Below are positions 35,872 to 44,042 of a DNA stretch of 64,000 nt, one piece after another (the stretch's first letter is position 1; each line of letters begins with the position of its first letter). The stretch comes from Bacteriovorax sp. (GTDB lineage Bacteria > Bdellovibrionota > Bacteriovoracia > Bacteriovoracales > Bacteriovoracaceae). The stretch is taken from positions 1-64,000 of the forward strand of contig JACMNL010000004.1 of NCBI GenBank assembly GCA_014378525.1, written 5' to 3'. A program made the translations under genes and the position numbers. The notes beneath the pieces are model-generated. The model searched no databases, was not told the DNA's origin, and saw only the letters and a program-made list of their open reading frames with translations.

Positions 35872-36805
35872 CAATAACTTCGCGGGCATAAATCATAGCT
35901 CCAAATAAACCAGAGCTGTCGCCCAAATGGTTGATGTAAATTTCCGGACAGTACTCTTTTGAAAGAAAAATATTTTCTTCAAGATCTGTTTTTAAGTCTT
36001 CGAATAAGACTGGCTGACTTGAAAGCCCTCCGCCGAAAACAAAATAGTGCGGATTAAAAAGATTATTGAGAATACTCATGAACTGAACAAGATTGATTCT
36101 GTAGTCGATCATAAATTGTAAAACGTCCTGTGAACCTTGAGTCGCCAGAGCAAGCAGGAGTTTTGAATCCATCGTTTTGTTAATTGCTGTTCCAGATAAA
36201 TAAGTTTCTGCACAACCTTGTTGCCCGCAGTAACATTTATTACCGCCAGACTGAAGAACGATGTGACCTACTTCAAGGGCCGAGCCGTGTGCACCTTTTA
36301 AAATTTTCCCCATCGTCACAAATCCACCACCGACACCAGTGCCAAGTGTGATTCCAATAACGACCTGGTCTTCAAATGGAATACCTTTGTAAGCAGCGTA
36401 GTGTTTACCTGCTCCTCCCCATGCTTCTGCAAGAGTGAACAAGTTGGCATCATTCTGGGCAACGATCGGAGTTTTCGTATTTAATTTTTTTTGTAACATT
36501 CCAACGACATCATGGCCGATAAGAAAAAGTGTATTTCCATTGAGCATAATGCTGGTCTTAGGCTCCAGTGTTCCCGGAAGTGCCAGACCGATTGCTCTTA
36601 AATCATCAATGGAAATTTTTGCTTCTAATAAAAGATCAGTCACAAGAGTTGCGAGTGAATCGACAAACTCTGAAACATTATGAATACATGAAATTCTTTT
36701 TTTAGAAAAAACATTGATAGAGTGAGATTGCGAATCTAGTTCTGCAACTGCTCCCTCAACTTTTGTCCCGCCGACATCAAGTCCCAAAAAATATTGTCTT
36801 TTCAT
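35864..36805 (-). CDS. ROK-family sugar kinase, probably glucokinase
   Basis: 313 residues, cytoplasmic. ATP-binding GLDVGGTKVEGAV at the N-terminus, catalytic Asp in NDANLFTLAE, GITLGTGVGGG, and the ROK zinc motif CYCGQQGCAETYLSG with the preceding GH. It phosphorylates glucose, N-acetylglucosamine or fructose; with malE, malQ and glgP in the same operon, glucose released by MalQ is the most likely substrate (inference). It is the first gene of the maltodextrin operon and has no good Shine-Dalgarno (the DNA before the ATG is pyrimidine-rich). Confidence 0.85.
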   Translation of the reverse strand: MKRQYFLGLDVGGTKVEGAVAELDSQSHSINVFSKKRISCIHNVSEFVDSLATLVTDLLLEAKISIDDLRAIGLALPGTLEPKTSIMLNGNTLFLIGHDVVGMLQKKLNTKTPIVAQNDANLFTLAEAWGGAGKHYAAYKGIPFEDQVVIGITLGTGVGGGFVTMGKILKGAHGSALEVGHIVLQSGGNKCYCGQQGCAETYLSGTAINKTMDSKLLLALATQGSQDVLQFMIDYRINLVQFMSILNNLFNPHYFVFGGGLSSQPVLFEDLKTDLEENIFLSKEYCPEIYINHLGDSSGLFGAMIYAREVIDA

Positions 36806-36846
36806 GGGAGGAATTTATCAAGATAAAGGCCATCTGTCCATAAAAG

Positions 36847-36879
36847 TTACCGGACTTACGTCTTACGTTAGTCCGGTAA
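36847..36879 (-). terminator. terminator of the superoxide dismutase gene
   Basis: TTACCGGACT (36847-36856) / AGTCCGGTAA (36870-36879), with an inner ACGT/ACGT pairing that extends the stem around a T-T mismatch. On the minus strand it is followed by CTTTTAT. It separates sod from the maltodextrin operon, whose promoter must lie in the ~40 bp that follow. Confidence 0.75.
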
Positions 36880-36889
36880 ACAATTAAAT

Positions 36890-37582
36890 CTAGTGAGCTG
36901 TTACTTCTTTATCGTAAGCATCTACTTGAACCCAGTTCACAACATTCCAGATTGCTTTCAGGTAATCAGCACGTTTATTTTGGTATCCCAGATAATAAGC
37001 ATGTTCCCAGACATCAACAGTAAAAATCGGTCTACCTTTTACAGTTGCAACATCCATCAACGGATTTTCCTGATTACCCGTTGTAGTGATCGCAAGTTTT
37101 CCACTTCCGTCTCTGTACAACCATGCCCATCCTGATCCGAATTGAGCAAGAGCAGCTTTTTCAAACGCTTCCTTGAATTTTTCAACTGATTCGAAAGTTG
37201 ATTCGATTTCTGATTTTAATCTATCAGGCATTTTTGTTTTTTCTTTATCGCCAGATAAAAGCGTCCAGAAAAAAGTGTGATTCCAGTGTCCACCGGCATT
37301 GTTTTTAATTCCTTTTTCTTTTCCCGTTAACGTCGTAATAATTGTCTGAAGATCTTTTGTATCTTTTTTATCAGCAATTAATTTATTTAAATTATCTACG
37401 TAAGTCTGGTGATGTTTGTCGTGGTGAATTTCCATCGTCTTTGCATCTAATGCCGGTTCAAGTGAAGCAGCTGGATATGGAAGTGGAGCAAGTACGAATG
37501 GAGGTTGTAATTTTCCAATATCTGCCATCGTTAATGTTTTGCCGGTAACTTCAAGTGAATGTGATTCAGTAGTTGTTTGCAT
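36890..37582 (-). CDS. sodA: Fe/Mn-family superoxide dismutase, Mn-type signature
   Basis: 230 residues, no signal peptide. The first ~30 residues are an extension before LAPLPYPAASLEPALD. The four metal ligands are expected in MEIHHDKHHQTYV, GGHWNHTFFW and DVWEHAYYLGY. The Gly before the second His (AGGHWNH) and the Gln in TGNQENPLM are the pair usually seen in Mn-type rather than Fe-type enzymes. It converts superoxide to peroxide and oxygen in the cytoplasm. AGGAG lies upstream of the ATG; a strong terminator follows. Confidence 0.85.
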   Translation of the reverse strand: MQTTTESHSLEVTGKTLTMADIGKLQPPFVLAPLPYPAASLEPALDAKTMEIHHDKHHQTYVDNLNKLIADKKDTKDLQTIITTLTGKEKGIKNNAGGHWNHTFFWTLLSGDKEKTKMPDRLKSEIESTFESVEKFKEAFEKAALAQFGSGWAWLYRDGSGKLAITTTGNQENPLMDVATVKGRPIFTVDVWEHAYYLGYQNKRADYLKAIWNVVNWVQVDAYDKEVTAH

Positions 37583-37733
37583 AATATGCTCCTGTAAAAG
37601 TGTTTGGAAATAATTGGTGCAGTCAGAAATGGCCGCGGTCTAACAGATATAGACATGCAATTGTGAATCCGTTTTGCAGGAATAACCGATCAAATCATTT
37701 GCGATGTGTTTGTGCCTGCTGTAAAAAGAGTAA

Positions 37734-37862
37734 TTACAGGAGTTTTGAAAGGGAATCGATGTATTCTTTTGGTAACTTATTCTCAATCGCACCGCTCATT
37801 ATTGTCTGCAGATAGTGCGCTGATGGTTTAAAATTCCCCGTTACCTGAACTTCATAGGTCAT
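37734..37862 (-). CDS. 42-residue GGCT-like C-terminal peptide
   Basis: A short frame missed by length cut-offs: ATG at 37862, TAA at 37734. The peptide contains FKPSAHYLQTIMSGAIENKL followed by PKEYIDSL. This matches the C-terminal helix region of gamma-glutamylcyclotransferase-like (GGCT/AIG2) proteins, where a P-S-x-x-Y block is followed by GAxExxLPxxYxxxL. The N-terminal catalytic barrel is absent. It starts 8 nt after the stop of the MazG-like gene and has no clear Shine-Dalgarno, so it may be translated by coupling or be a remnant of a once larger gene. Confidence 0.5.
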   Translation of the reverse strand: MTYEVQVTGNFKPSAHYLQTIMSGAIENKLPKEYIDSLSKLL

Positions 37863-37870
37863 ACACTTGA

Positions 37871-38221
37871 TTATAGTTCGTCGTATTTTTTTGAATTGCC
37901 CCGGGATAATTCAACCGGATATTTTTCGGCATTCTTTTTCATTTTATTGATAACAGCTTTTTCCAGGTCGATATTGAGTTTACCTGTTAAACGAAGAAGG
38001 TAGACAAATATATCAGCTGCTTCATCTTCAACTTTCTCCAGTTTTGCCGGATTATTTTTTACCAGATTGGATTCTTCTTCAGTCATCCACTGGAAAATTT
38101 CAAGCAGCTCTGAGCTTTCAACTGATAAGGCCATCGATAGGTTTTTCACTGAGTGAAACTGGTCCCAGTCGCGGTCACTGGCAAACTTATCAACCTCAGT
38201 TTTTAATTTTTCGAGATTCAT
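37871..38221 (-). CDS. MazG-like nucleotide pyrophosphohydrolase (dCTPP1/RS21-C6 type)
   Basis: 116 residues from the ATG at 38221, preceded by AGGAGC; the longer frame to 38248 lacks such a site. The all-alpha fold shows DRDWDQFHSVKNLSMALSVE, SSELLEIFQW and EKVEDEAADIFVYLLRL with the ExxED-type Mg2+ ligands. Relatives hydrolyse dCTP and modified dNTPs to the monophosphate and so clean the nucleotide pool. It follows rlmF by 7 nt and probably forms an operon with it and the small GGCT-like frame. Confidence 0.88.
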   Translation of the reverse strand: MNLEKLKTEVDKFASDRDWDQFHSVKNLSMALSVESSELLEIFQWMTEEESNLVKNNPAKLEKVEDEAADIFVYLLRLTGKLNIDLEKAVINKMKKNAEKYPVELSRGNSKKYDEL

Positions 38222-38228
38222 ATCGCTC

Positions 38229-39095
38229 CTAAAAAAACCATGCGACAAAGCGGCTTATCTTCTGGCCCTGCTGCATTTCAAAAGTTCTCACATCTTTAGC
38301 GCCATTTCTTTTTAACTCACCGTAGATACCTGATAAATTTTCTTTCGAAGAGACTAATGTTGAAAACCATTTGCATTGAGAAGCATAGTTTTTACTTTCT
38401 TCAATCATGGTTTTAATGAAAGCACTTTCACCGCCTTCAATCCATAGTTCATTACTGACGCCACCGAAGTTTAAACCTTTTTTAATTTTCAGGTTTTTTG
38501 TTTTTCGGTTTGATGATTCGGCCGCTTCCTCCTGAGAAGAATGAAAAGGCGGATTGCAGATGGTCAGGTCAAATTTATCATCAGGTAAAATAACACCTTT
38601 AAAAATATTTGTTTTTGATGGTTGAAGTCTTAGTTCAATCATCTTTTGTAGATTATTTTCATTCACAATTTTTTGTGCTGATTCAATAGAAAGCGGATCA
38701 ATATCTGTTCCAACGAAATGCCAGCCGTACTCTGCATTTCCGATCAGCGGATACACGCAGTTTGATCCCGTACCGATATCAAGGATGCGTACTTTTTCAT
38801 TTCGATAAGGCATGTTCAACAAATCAGCTGCGTAATGAATATAGTCTGCTCTTCCCGGAATCGGAGGGCACAAATAATTTTTTGGGATGTCCCAGAAAGA
38901 AATATTATAAACTGATTTTAAAATCGCTTTGTTCAAAAACTTAACTGCATCAGCATTGGCAAAATCAATTGTATCTTCACCGTTAAATTTATTTTTAATG
39001 ATGAACGATTTTAACTCCGGAAGAGCTGCTTTTAATAGTTTAAAGTCATAACGAGAGTTATGTTTATTGCGGTGATGGAGATTATCTTTTTCCAC
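38229..39095 (-). CDS. rlmF: 23S rRNA (adenine-1618-N6)-methyltransferase
   Basis: 288 residues, cytoplasmic. The N-terminal HNRNKHNSRYDF-type block (here HHRNKHNSRYDFKLLKAALP), FWDIPKNYLCPPIPGRADYIH, SAM-binding ILDIGTGSNCVYPLIG and the catalytic ICNPPFHSS (NPPF motif of N6-adenine methylases) are those of RlmF/YbiN. It methylates A1618 of 23S rRNA using SAM. It is the first gene of a small operon with the MazG-like gene. Confidence 0.92.
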   Translation of the reverse strand: MEKDNLHHRNKHNSRYDFKLLKAALPELKSFIIKNKFNGEDTIDFANADAVKFLNKAILKSVYNISFWDIPKNYLCPPIPGRADYIHYAADLLNMPYRNEKVRILDIGTGSNCVYPLIGNAEYGWHFVGTDIDPLSIESAQKIVNENNLQKMIELRLQPSKTNIFKGVILPDDKFDLTICNPPFHSSQEEAAESSNRKTKNLKIKKGLNFGGVSNELWIEGGESAFIKTMIEESKNYASQCKWFSTLVSSKENLSGIYGELKRNGAKDVRTFEMQQGQKISRFVAWFF

Positions 39096-39174
39096 TATGG
39101 TCCTTTAGTTTTTGATTCACTTGAGTATAACGGTTCATTACCTGACTAATCAATGGCGAGTTGCTAATGCTTAG

Positions 39175-39190
39175 TGGCATGGTGATTGCT
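39175..39190 (+). promoter_or_regulatory. sigma-54 (RpoN) promoter of the 39243 gene
   Basis: TGGCAT (39175-39180), 5 bp GGTGA, TTGCT (39186-39190). The GG and GC doublets are exactly 12 bp apart (-24/-12). Transcription would begin near 39201. A hairpin CGACT-GAGT-AGTCG (39208-39221) then lies at about +8, before the CGGAGG ribosome-binding site. An AAA+ activator would be needed. Confidence 0.6.
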
Positions 39191-39242
39191 TATGTATAGG
39201 AGAACCGCGACTGAGTAGTCGACATTCTTACGGAGGTATTTC

Positions 39243-39509
39243 ATGTATTCAACTAAGCAACAGGCATTAAATCATTATAAAGAACTTCAAGGTAATGTGC
39301 CTATGCACTCTTACAACACTGTTGATCCTGTGGTGTGGATTAATTCATCTCAAGTGCTGCCACTTCTTCGCGACCAGCAATTTAGTCTTGATCAGGAACC
39401 ATTGAAAATGCCACCTATGGTTGAGGCAAATTGGGACACGAATGACACGAAAGAATTTGATCGTTTATTAAATAGAATTTTATTTGCTGATAAAAAAACT
39501 ATTCATTAG
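39243..39509 (+). CDS. small hypothetical protein under a sigma-54 promoter
   Basis: 88 residues, no signal peptide or membrane helix. ACGGAGG lies 7-8 nt upstream of the ATG, one of the best ribosome-binding sites in the window. The chain is polar with many Gln, Asn and Pro (EPLKMPPMVEANWDTND), and ends with a basic helix (LNRILFADKK). No family recognised. The sigma-54 promoter and strong ribosome-binding site suggest tightly controlled but high expression. The end of the gene overlaps the tamB 3' end by 4 nt on the other strand. Confidence 0.65.
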   Translation: MYSTKQQALNHYKELQGNVPMHSYNTVDPVVWINSSQVLPLLRDQQFSLDQEPLKMPPMVEANWDTNDTKEFDRLLNRILFADKKTIH

Positions 39510-41506
39510 TAAGAAATGATTCTCTCCAGGAGTACACCATAGTCGCCGGTGCTTGTGCCATTTGTAGTTGTCGCTTTCTGAACTGAGCTGTCGATATACC
39601 AGCCTTTTCCAAGCGAGCGTCGAATGCCTGCGGAGTTGAGGCCGTTACCGCTACCACCTACCCGCAGAGAATTTTTTGATCCCAATCCAATTTGTGCTGA
39701 GAGCACATTTGAATTGGGATTGTATCCTAAAGATTCAACAGGACTACCGGCAAAATAATATAGTACAGCGAGAGATAAAATTCCCTGTGAAAGTATCTGA
39801 TTGGTGTTTCTCGCAGCCGACTTGTCATCGGGATCAAGGCCTTCAAGAGGTCGTCCGAATAAAATGACGGCGTAAATATCATCAACAGGAAGTGCAGGAA
39901 TACTTGAGAAGGCCTGACGTGGTTTTGAAAGCGGTCCTTCAAGATCCAGTGTGATTAAATATTCAGGAAGATCAAACTGAATTCTTGCAATGATTTCCGG
40001 CTCAAGTGGAGCATTAAAAACAAAACGCACTGATTGAATGATAAGTTTTCTTTTAAAGACAGTCGTTCTGAATGGCAACGTCTGGATATAACCTTTTACG
40101 ATTTGTCCGTCTGCGATTTCCAGATCAAAATTTAGTTTTAATACTTCATCAAGTAAGTTGGTATTGATATGTAATGCGTTTTCTCCCAGTGCCTGGAGTC
40201 TCATACTCACTTCAACTTTTTTCGCCGGTGCTTTTTTTACTTTAGGCGGAATCTTTTTTTCGTTGAGATTTTCATGAACCACTTTTACGGAATTTTTAAA
40301 TCGCGAATCAGGTTTCAGTTGTGGCGGCAGTCTGGTACGTGACATTTGCGGCAATAATAAATTCACCTTTTGCAGTTCGAGTCCAATAGTCACTGCCCCA
40401 ATGCTTTTGTCGTTTACCTTAAACGGAATTTCAGAATTGAGCGCCATCTTTAATTCCTGCTTCGGCCCTTTCATATCAAGTTCGCTTCGCACTTTTAGTA
40501 AAACAGAATTATTATCCTGAACATTGTCAGTTGTGATGATCAATTTCAATGAACCTTCCATCGCATTGATCGGCGCAGGCAGAACATTGAATGGCGGTCG
40601 CACGAGCTTGGCCACAGTCGATTTTAGTTTTTCAATTTCCATTGAAGCACTGGTGTTGAGAATCACCTGTCTTAAAAATTTTGGTTTACTTAAATCTTCT
40701 TTTAGTGATGCCCTTGAAATTTTTGAATTGAGTTTCAAGGTGGCCGATGCAAGTTTTGCTGTACCGACAACAGGAATATCCGTTTCCCCAATGGTAGCTT
40801 CAATTTTTATTTCATCGAAATATAATGGATTATTGGTTTTTAAATCATAAGGAAGAAGAACTTTTTTGGGAGCAGTCAGAGTAATTTTATCTTTTGTCGC
40901 ATGAAGATTAAAACCTAAGGCTTCAGCGTCCAGATTAGATGGGTCTTTTTTTAATTTAAGATCAAAAGTAAGTGGATGTTCTTTTTTTAAAATTTCGATT
41001 TTTGCAAAGTGCACACTCATGTCCGGAACAATCGGGCTCCATAACATTTTCCAGTAAGACATGATGTCGGGAGGAGGAGTTTCTTCAGGATTATCCTTTG
41101 GAGTAATTTTTAATTTTGTCGATTCAACAACTAATGGCTCATAAATTTCGTATTTAAATCCGCTTTCTTTAGTCCAGTTGAGTTCAACGTTCCATGAAAC
41201 TTTTTCCAGACAGGTATCAACAAAAACATCCGGATTGTCATAAACAAGGCAAAGGTCTTCGAAGCCTCCATAAAAACGTCTCTTATTCCAGGCGATCCAT
41301 TGGTGATTAATGGCCGCTGATTTCCATGACCACGATTTTAGAACGGAAGTTTTTTTAAGAGCATAGTCCAGATTTTTTGGATTAATAAATATTGTGGGAT
41401 TGTAAAAGAATGTGACTGCAATAGTAATTATCGCAATCAGAATCATGCCGATAAATCCGGCGATGATAAGTGAAAGGCGCTTTAGTACTTGTTTCGTCAT
41501 ATTCAT
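39506..41506 (-). CDS. tamB: TamB-like translocation and assembly module protein
   Basis: 666 residues. One N-terminal helix (about 10-35) anchors it in the inner membrane. The middle is long, beta-rich and repetitive, as expected of a periplasm-spanning beta-taco groove. The last ~130 residues carry the conserved TamB C-terminus: LPVDDIYAVILFGRPL, LSQGILSLAVLYYFAGSP, and a final beta domain ending LLERIISY. It works with TamA to insert or supply lipids or proteins to the outer membrane. It is about half the usual TamB length. The ATG follows the TamA stop directly (TAAATG), so the pair is coupled. Confidence 0.85.
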   Translation of the reverse strand: MNMTKQVLKRLSLIIAGFIGMILIAIITIAVTFFYNPTIFINPKNLDYALKKTSVLKSWSWKSAAINHQWIAWNKRRFYGGFEDLCLVYDNPDVFVDTCLEKVSWNVELNWTKESGFKYEIYEPLVVESTKLKITPKDNPEETPPPDIMSYWKMLWSPIVPDMSVHFAKIEILKKEHPLTFDLKLKKDPSNLDAEALGFNLHATKDKITLTAPKKVLLPYDLKTNNPLYFDEIKIEATIGETDIPVVGTAKLASATLKLNSKISRASLKEDLSKPKFLRQVILNTSASMEIEKLKSTVAKLVRPPFNVLPAPINAMEGSLKLIITTDNVQDNNSVLLKVRSELDMKGPKQELKMALNSEIPFKVNDKSIGAVTIGLELQKVNLLLPQMSRTRLPPQLKPDSRFKNSVKVVHENLNEKKIPPKVKKAPAKKVEVSMRLQALGENALHINTNLLDEVLKLNFDLEIADGQIVKGYIQTLPFRTTVFKRKLIIQSVRFVFNAPLEPEIIARIQFDLPEYLITLDLEGPLSKPRQAFSSIPALPVDDIYAVILFGRPLEGLDPDDKSAARNTNQILSQGILSLAVLYYFAGSPVESLGYNPNSNVLSAQIGLGSKNSLRVGGSGNGLNSAGIRRSLGKGWYIDSSVQKATTTNGTSTGDYGVLLERIISY

Positions 41507-43258
41507 TTAAAAAATTCCGCCTAAACCAAGGTAGAAAAAATTCCCCTGATCTCTTTCGGATTCATTTGAAAGTCCACGTGCTACATAACCCTGAACCATT
41601 CCTATGGGAGAAAGCCAGCGAAGTCCGGTTCCCGGTGAGTACCATAACTGGTTATCTAGCTTCCACGACTGTGCACCAAAAAAAGTTGTGTCTAAGAAAG
41701 TAAAACTTTCAATTGTCGGAATGAATACATAAGTTTTTCTGAATTCAAATTTCACGCTGAATTTTGTGAGTGCTCCCTGACCATTGTTGGCCGGAATCGA
41801 ATTTAATTTAAAACCTCTGACATCATCACTTCCTCCTCCATAATATTTTACAGAAGGTGGAAGACTTGACGTCAGAACATCTTCTGCTACCCAGGTGGTT
41901 GAAGTATTGACTCTGAATCCACCAATTGCCATTCCCTTTCCAAGATTTCCCAGTCTCATGAGTTTTAAATAAGTGAGATCAAGCTTTAGCAAAGGATCTG
42001 TAAAACCAAATGAAGGATGACGAAAATCAAAATGGAACTGCAGCATATCTCCGTCTTCAGGATGTAAATCAAAAAGTTCATAGTCATGACTTTTGGTTTC
42101 CATCGAACCTTCAATTGCTCCGGTGTGAACAGTTTTTGTGTCAGAATCGTCGTTGTTAGTTTTGTATGAACCTGCAATCAGTGTCGGGCCGGTTTCCCAC
42201 GTCCACAGTCTGTTTCTTCCATCCCTGGTCCATTGTATATGCGGTTTTAACTGAACATTGAATTCTTCAAAAGTCAGCTGACTGTTCTTTATAATATCCA
42301 GTGTTGTAAGAAGTGATCTTCTGGGAGCATTGGCCCAGAGAAAATTCTGCATTAGAAAATTAATGTTTTGAGTTTTGAAAGAGAACTGAGCGCTCGCTTC
42401 CAACAGTGAAGCCATCTCTCCCCATCTCTGGTTGGACCACTTTGCTCTTACCATCGGGCCGACTTCCGTACTTGCACCACCCCCAAAACGAATCGTTTTG
42501 CTGTAGCCGGGAATAAACTGTTGTGCGAGAGAAAATTCATGCTTTTTTAAATTACATTTTTCCTGAAAATAAGTTCCCTGCACGACACCTGATCTGGTGA
42601 ATCTTTTTTCAGCGAGTGTAAGTTTTTTTTCAGAAAAAAAATCTGTATCTACGAAAGGATAAAAACGTGCCAGAGCTCTGTCGTCTACACCTTCGATGTG
42701 TTCTTTATCGATGGGACCGAATTGAAATGATTCAAGGCCGGAAACTTTAATTGTAATTTCTCCGGTTGAAGCATCCACACTTGATTCCAGTTTCGCGCAT
42801 GGAAAAGTATTGTTCCTTAAAATCGTCAGGGACTCAGCTTCAATGTTGTCGAGAAGCTTTGGTGTGATGAGATCTTTTTTGTAGTGTCTCATAATTTCTT
42901 TTTCAACAAGCTTGTTGTTGACTTCGCTGTCTGAGATCACTGTAACTTTTTTTACGAAAGATTTTTCTTCGGGGTAAACTTCCAGCAGATCATCTTTGTA
43001 CTCAAATCGTGGAGAAGAATAACCACGGGACTGCAAAAATCCCGTCAGCATATAACTGGCCTGGTAACTTGGAATGACTTTATAGGCTACAGAATCAGGG
43101 TCACCACAAATCAGTCTTTGTTCGGTTTCTGTCAGCTCAAATTTTTCCGGTGAATGGATTGTGATCTTAGGGCATATTTTTTCATCTCTGGGTCTGTGAG
43201 CACAAGACTCAGTAGTGAGGATGATTAAGGTAAAAATGAGAAGTTTGAAAGAATTCAT
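41507..43258 (-). CDS. tamA: TamA-like BamA-family outer-membrane protein
   Basis: 583 residues. N-terminal hydrophobic segment with TTESCAHRP, possibly a lipobox, then POTRA-like regions (about 60-230; GYSSPRFEYKDDLLEVYPEE) and a C-terminal 16-strand-type barrel (240-583) with PPSVKYYGGGSDDVRGF, LRWLSPIGMVQGYVARGL and a C-terminal Phe (YLGLGGIF). These are features of Omp85/TamA. It forms the outer-membrane part of the translocation and assembly module with the adjacent tamB. A lipidated N-terminus would be unusual for the family. Confidence 0.85.
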   Translation of the reverse strand: MNSFKLLIFTLIILTTESCAHRPRDEKICPKITIHSPEKFELTETEQRLICGDPDSVAYKVIPSYQASYMLTGFLQSRGYSSPRFEYKDDLLEVYPEEKSFVKKVTVISDSEVNNKLVEKEIMRHYKKDLITPKLLDNIEAESLTILRNNTFPCAKLESSVDASTGEITIKVSGLESFQFGPIDKEHIEGVDDRALARFYPFVDTDFFSEKKLTLAEKRFTRSGVVQGTYFQEKCNLKKHEFSLAQQFIPGYSKTIRFGGGASTEVGPMVRAKWSNQRWGEMASLLEASAQFSFKTQNINFLMQNFLWANAPRRSLLTTLDIIKNSQLTFEEFNVQLKPHIQWTRDGRNRLWTWETGPTLIAGSYKTNNDDSDTKTVHTGAIEGSMETKSHDYELFDLHPEDGDMLQFHFDFRHPSFGFTDPLLKLDLTYLKLMRLGNLGKGMAIGGFRVNTSTTWVAEDVLTSSLPPSVKYYGGGSDDVRGFKLNSIPANNGQGALTKFSVKFEFRKTYVFIPTIESFTFLDTTFFGAQSWKLDNQLWYSPGTGLRWLSPIGMVQGYVARGLSNESERDQGNFFYLGLGGIF

Positions 43259-43302
43259 CAGGCGTATTTATACTTTAAATGGCGTGTTTTTTACAGAATA
43301 TT

Positions 43303-43881
43303 CTAAGAAAAGACCTGTTTATACTTCAACAATCTGTAGTCATTAACCGAGAAGTCCGGATCTTTCCTTTTCATTGAGAGAAATTCCTGATTTTTAACCA
43401 GCCCTCTCACTGCATTAGGAGATGGGGAGTATAAAATCGTATGCGGAATTTCCGGAAATTTTCCGATGTGTTTTCGGAATTCCTGATAGACATGTTTGGA
43501 GGTAAAAATAAGTTCAGAGAAGTTCTTTTTACGGATAATTTTTTCCAGTTCGTGATTATAAGTTTTATCGTACAAAGCAGAATCCAGGGCACTACCGTTT
43601 TTTCTTCTGCATGATAAGAGAATGTCAGCAATGGCGATATGATGTTCTGTTAAAAAAGATTTTATACTGCGTACACTATCTAGTTTTAAGTTGAAACATT
43701 CCCCGATGAGTCTCCACAATTTATTAGTGACGCCACCGTAATAAAACTCAATTTCATTTTCTTTTTTTTCATGATGTCGTTGAGGATTAGTGAATTTACC
43801 AATAGGAAAATTCCCAATAATTATTTTATCTGCATTCATTGGGACAAAAGGTTTATAGGGATTATATTCAACGATATCCAT
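43303..43881 (-). CDS. uracil-DNA glycosylase superfamily-like protein
   Basis: 192 residues from the ATG at 43881; a TTG one codon upstream is the alternative. The chain has KIIIGNFPIGKF near residue 20, where UDG-superfamily proteins have a G-x-x-P motif, FTSKHVYQEF in the middle and TILYSPSPNAVRG near residue 160, where the family's second motif (H-P-S or S-P-S) occurs. The fold and the spacing fit the superfamily, but the catalytic residues are atypical, so the substrate is open. It lies upstream of tamA on the same strand with a 44-nt gap. Confidence 0.55.
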   Translation of the reverse strand: MDIVEYNPYKPFVPMNADKIIIGNFPIGKFTNPQRHHEKKENEIEFYYGGVTNKLWRLIGECFNLKLDSVRSIKSFLTEHHIAIADILLSCRRKNGSALDSALYDKTYNHELEKIIRKKNFSELIFTSKHVYQEFRKHIGKFPEIPHTILYSPSPNAVRGLVKNQEFLSMKRKDPDFSVNDYRLLKYKQVFS

Positions 43882-44016
43882 CAATCATTATTCTTTCATG
43901 TTAAGAGCTTTTGTCAAAAAATAAACATGCAATATTGTGGGGCATGATTTTGCGGTTTTTTACCCCTTTGATCCGTAAGTAGTACGAAAATCCATACCTA
44001 ATACCTTCGAAAAGCT

Positions 44017-44032
44017 TGGCACAAAGAGTGCA
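44017..44032 (+). promoter_or_regulatory. sigma-54 (RpoN) promoter of a small RNA
   Basis: TTGGCAC with core TGGCAC (44017-44022), 5 bp AAAGA, GTGCA (44028-44032). GG and GC are exactly 12 bp apart. Only the first T of the TTGCA half differs from consensus. Transcription would start near 44043, five bases before a strong hairpin. No activator-binding sites were recognised upstream. Confidence 0.65.
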
Positions 44033-44042
44033 GCATAAAATG

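Noticed and set aside
35531-35908. 125-codon frame antisense to malE
   Set aside because: Entirely inside malE and the 3' end of the ROK gene, which have clear family matches; no signals of its own.
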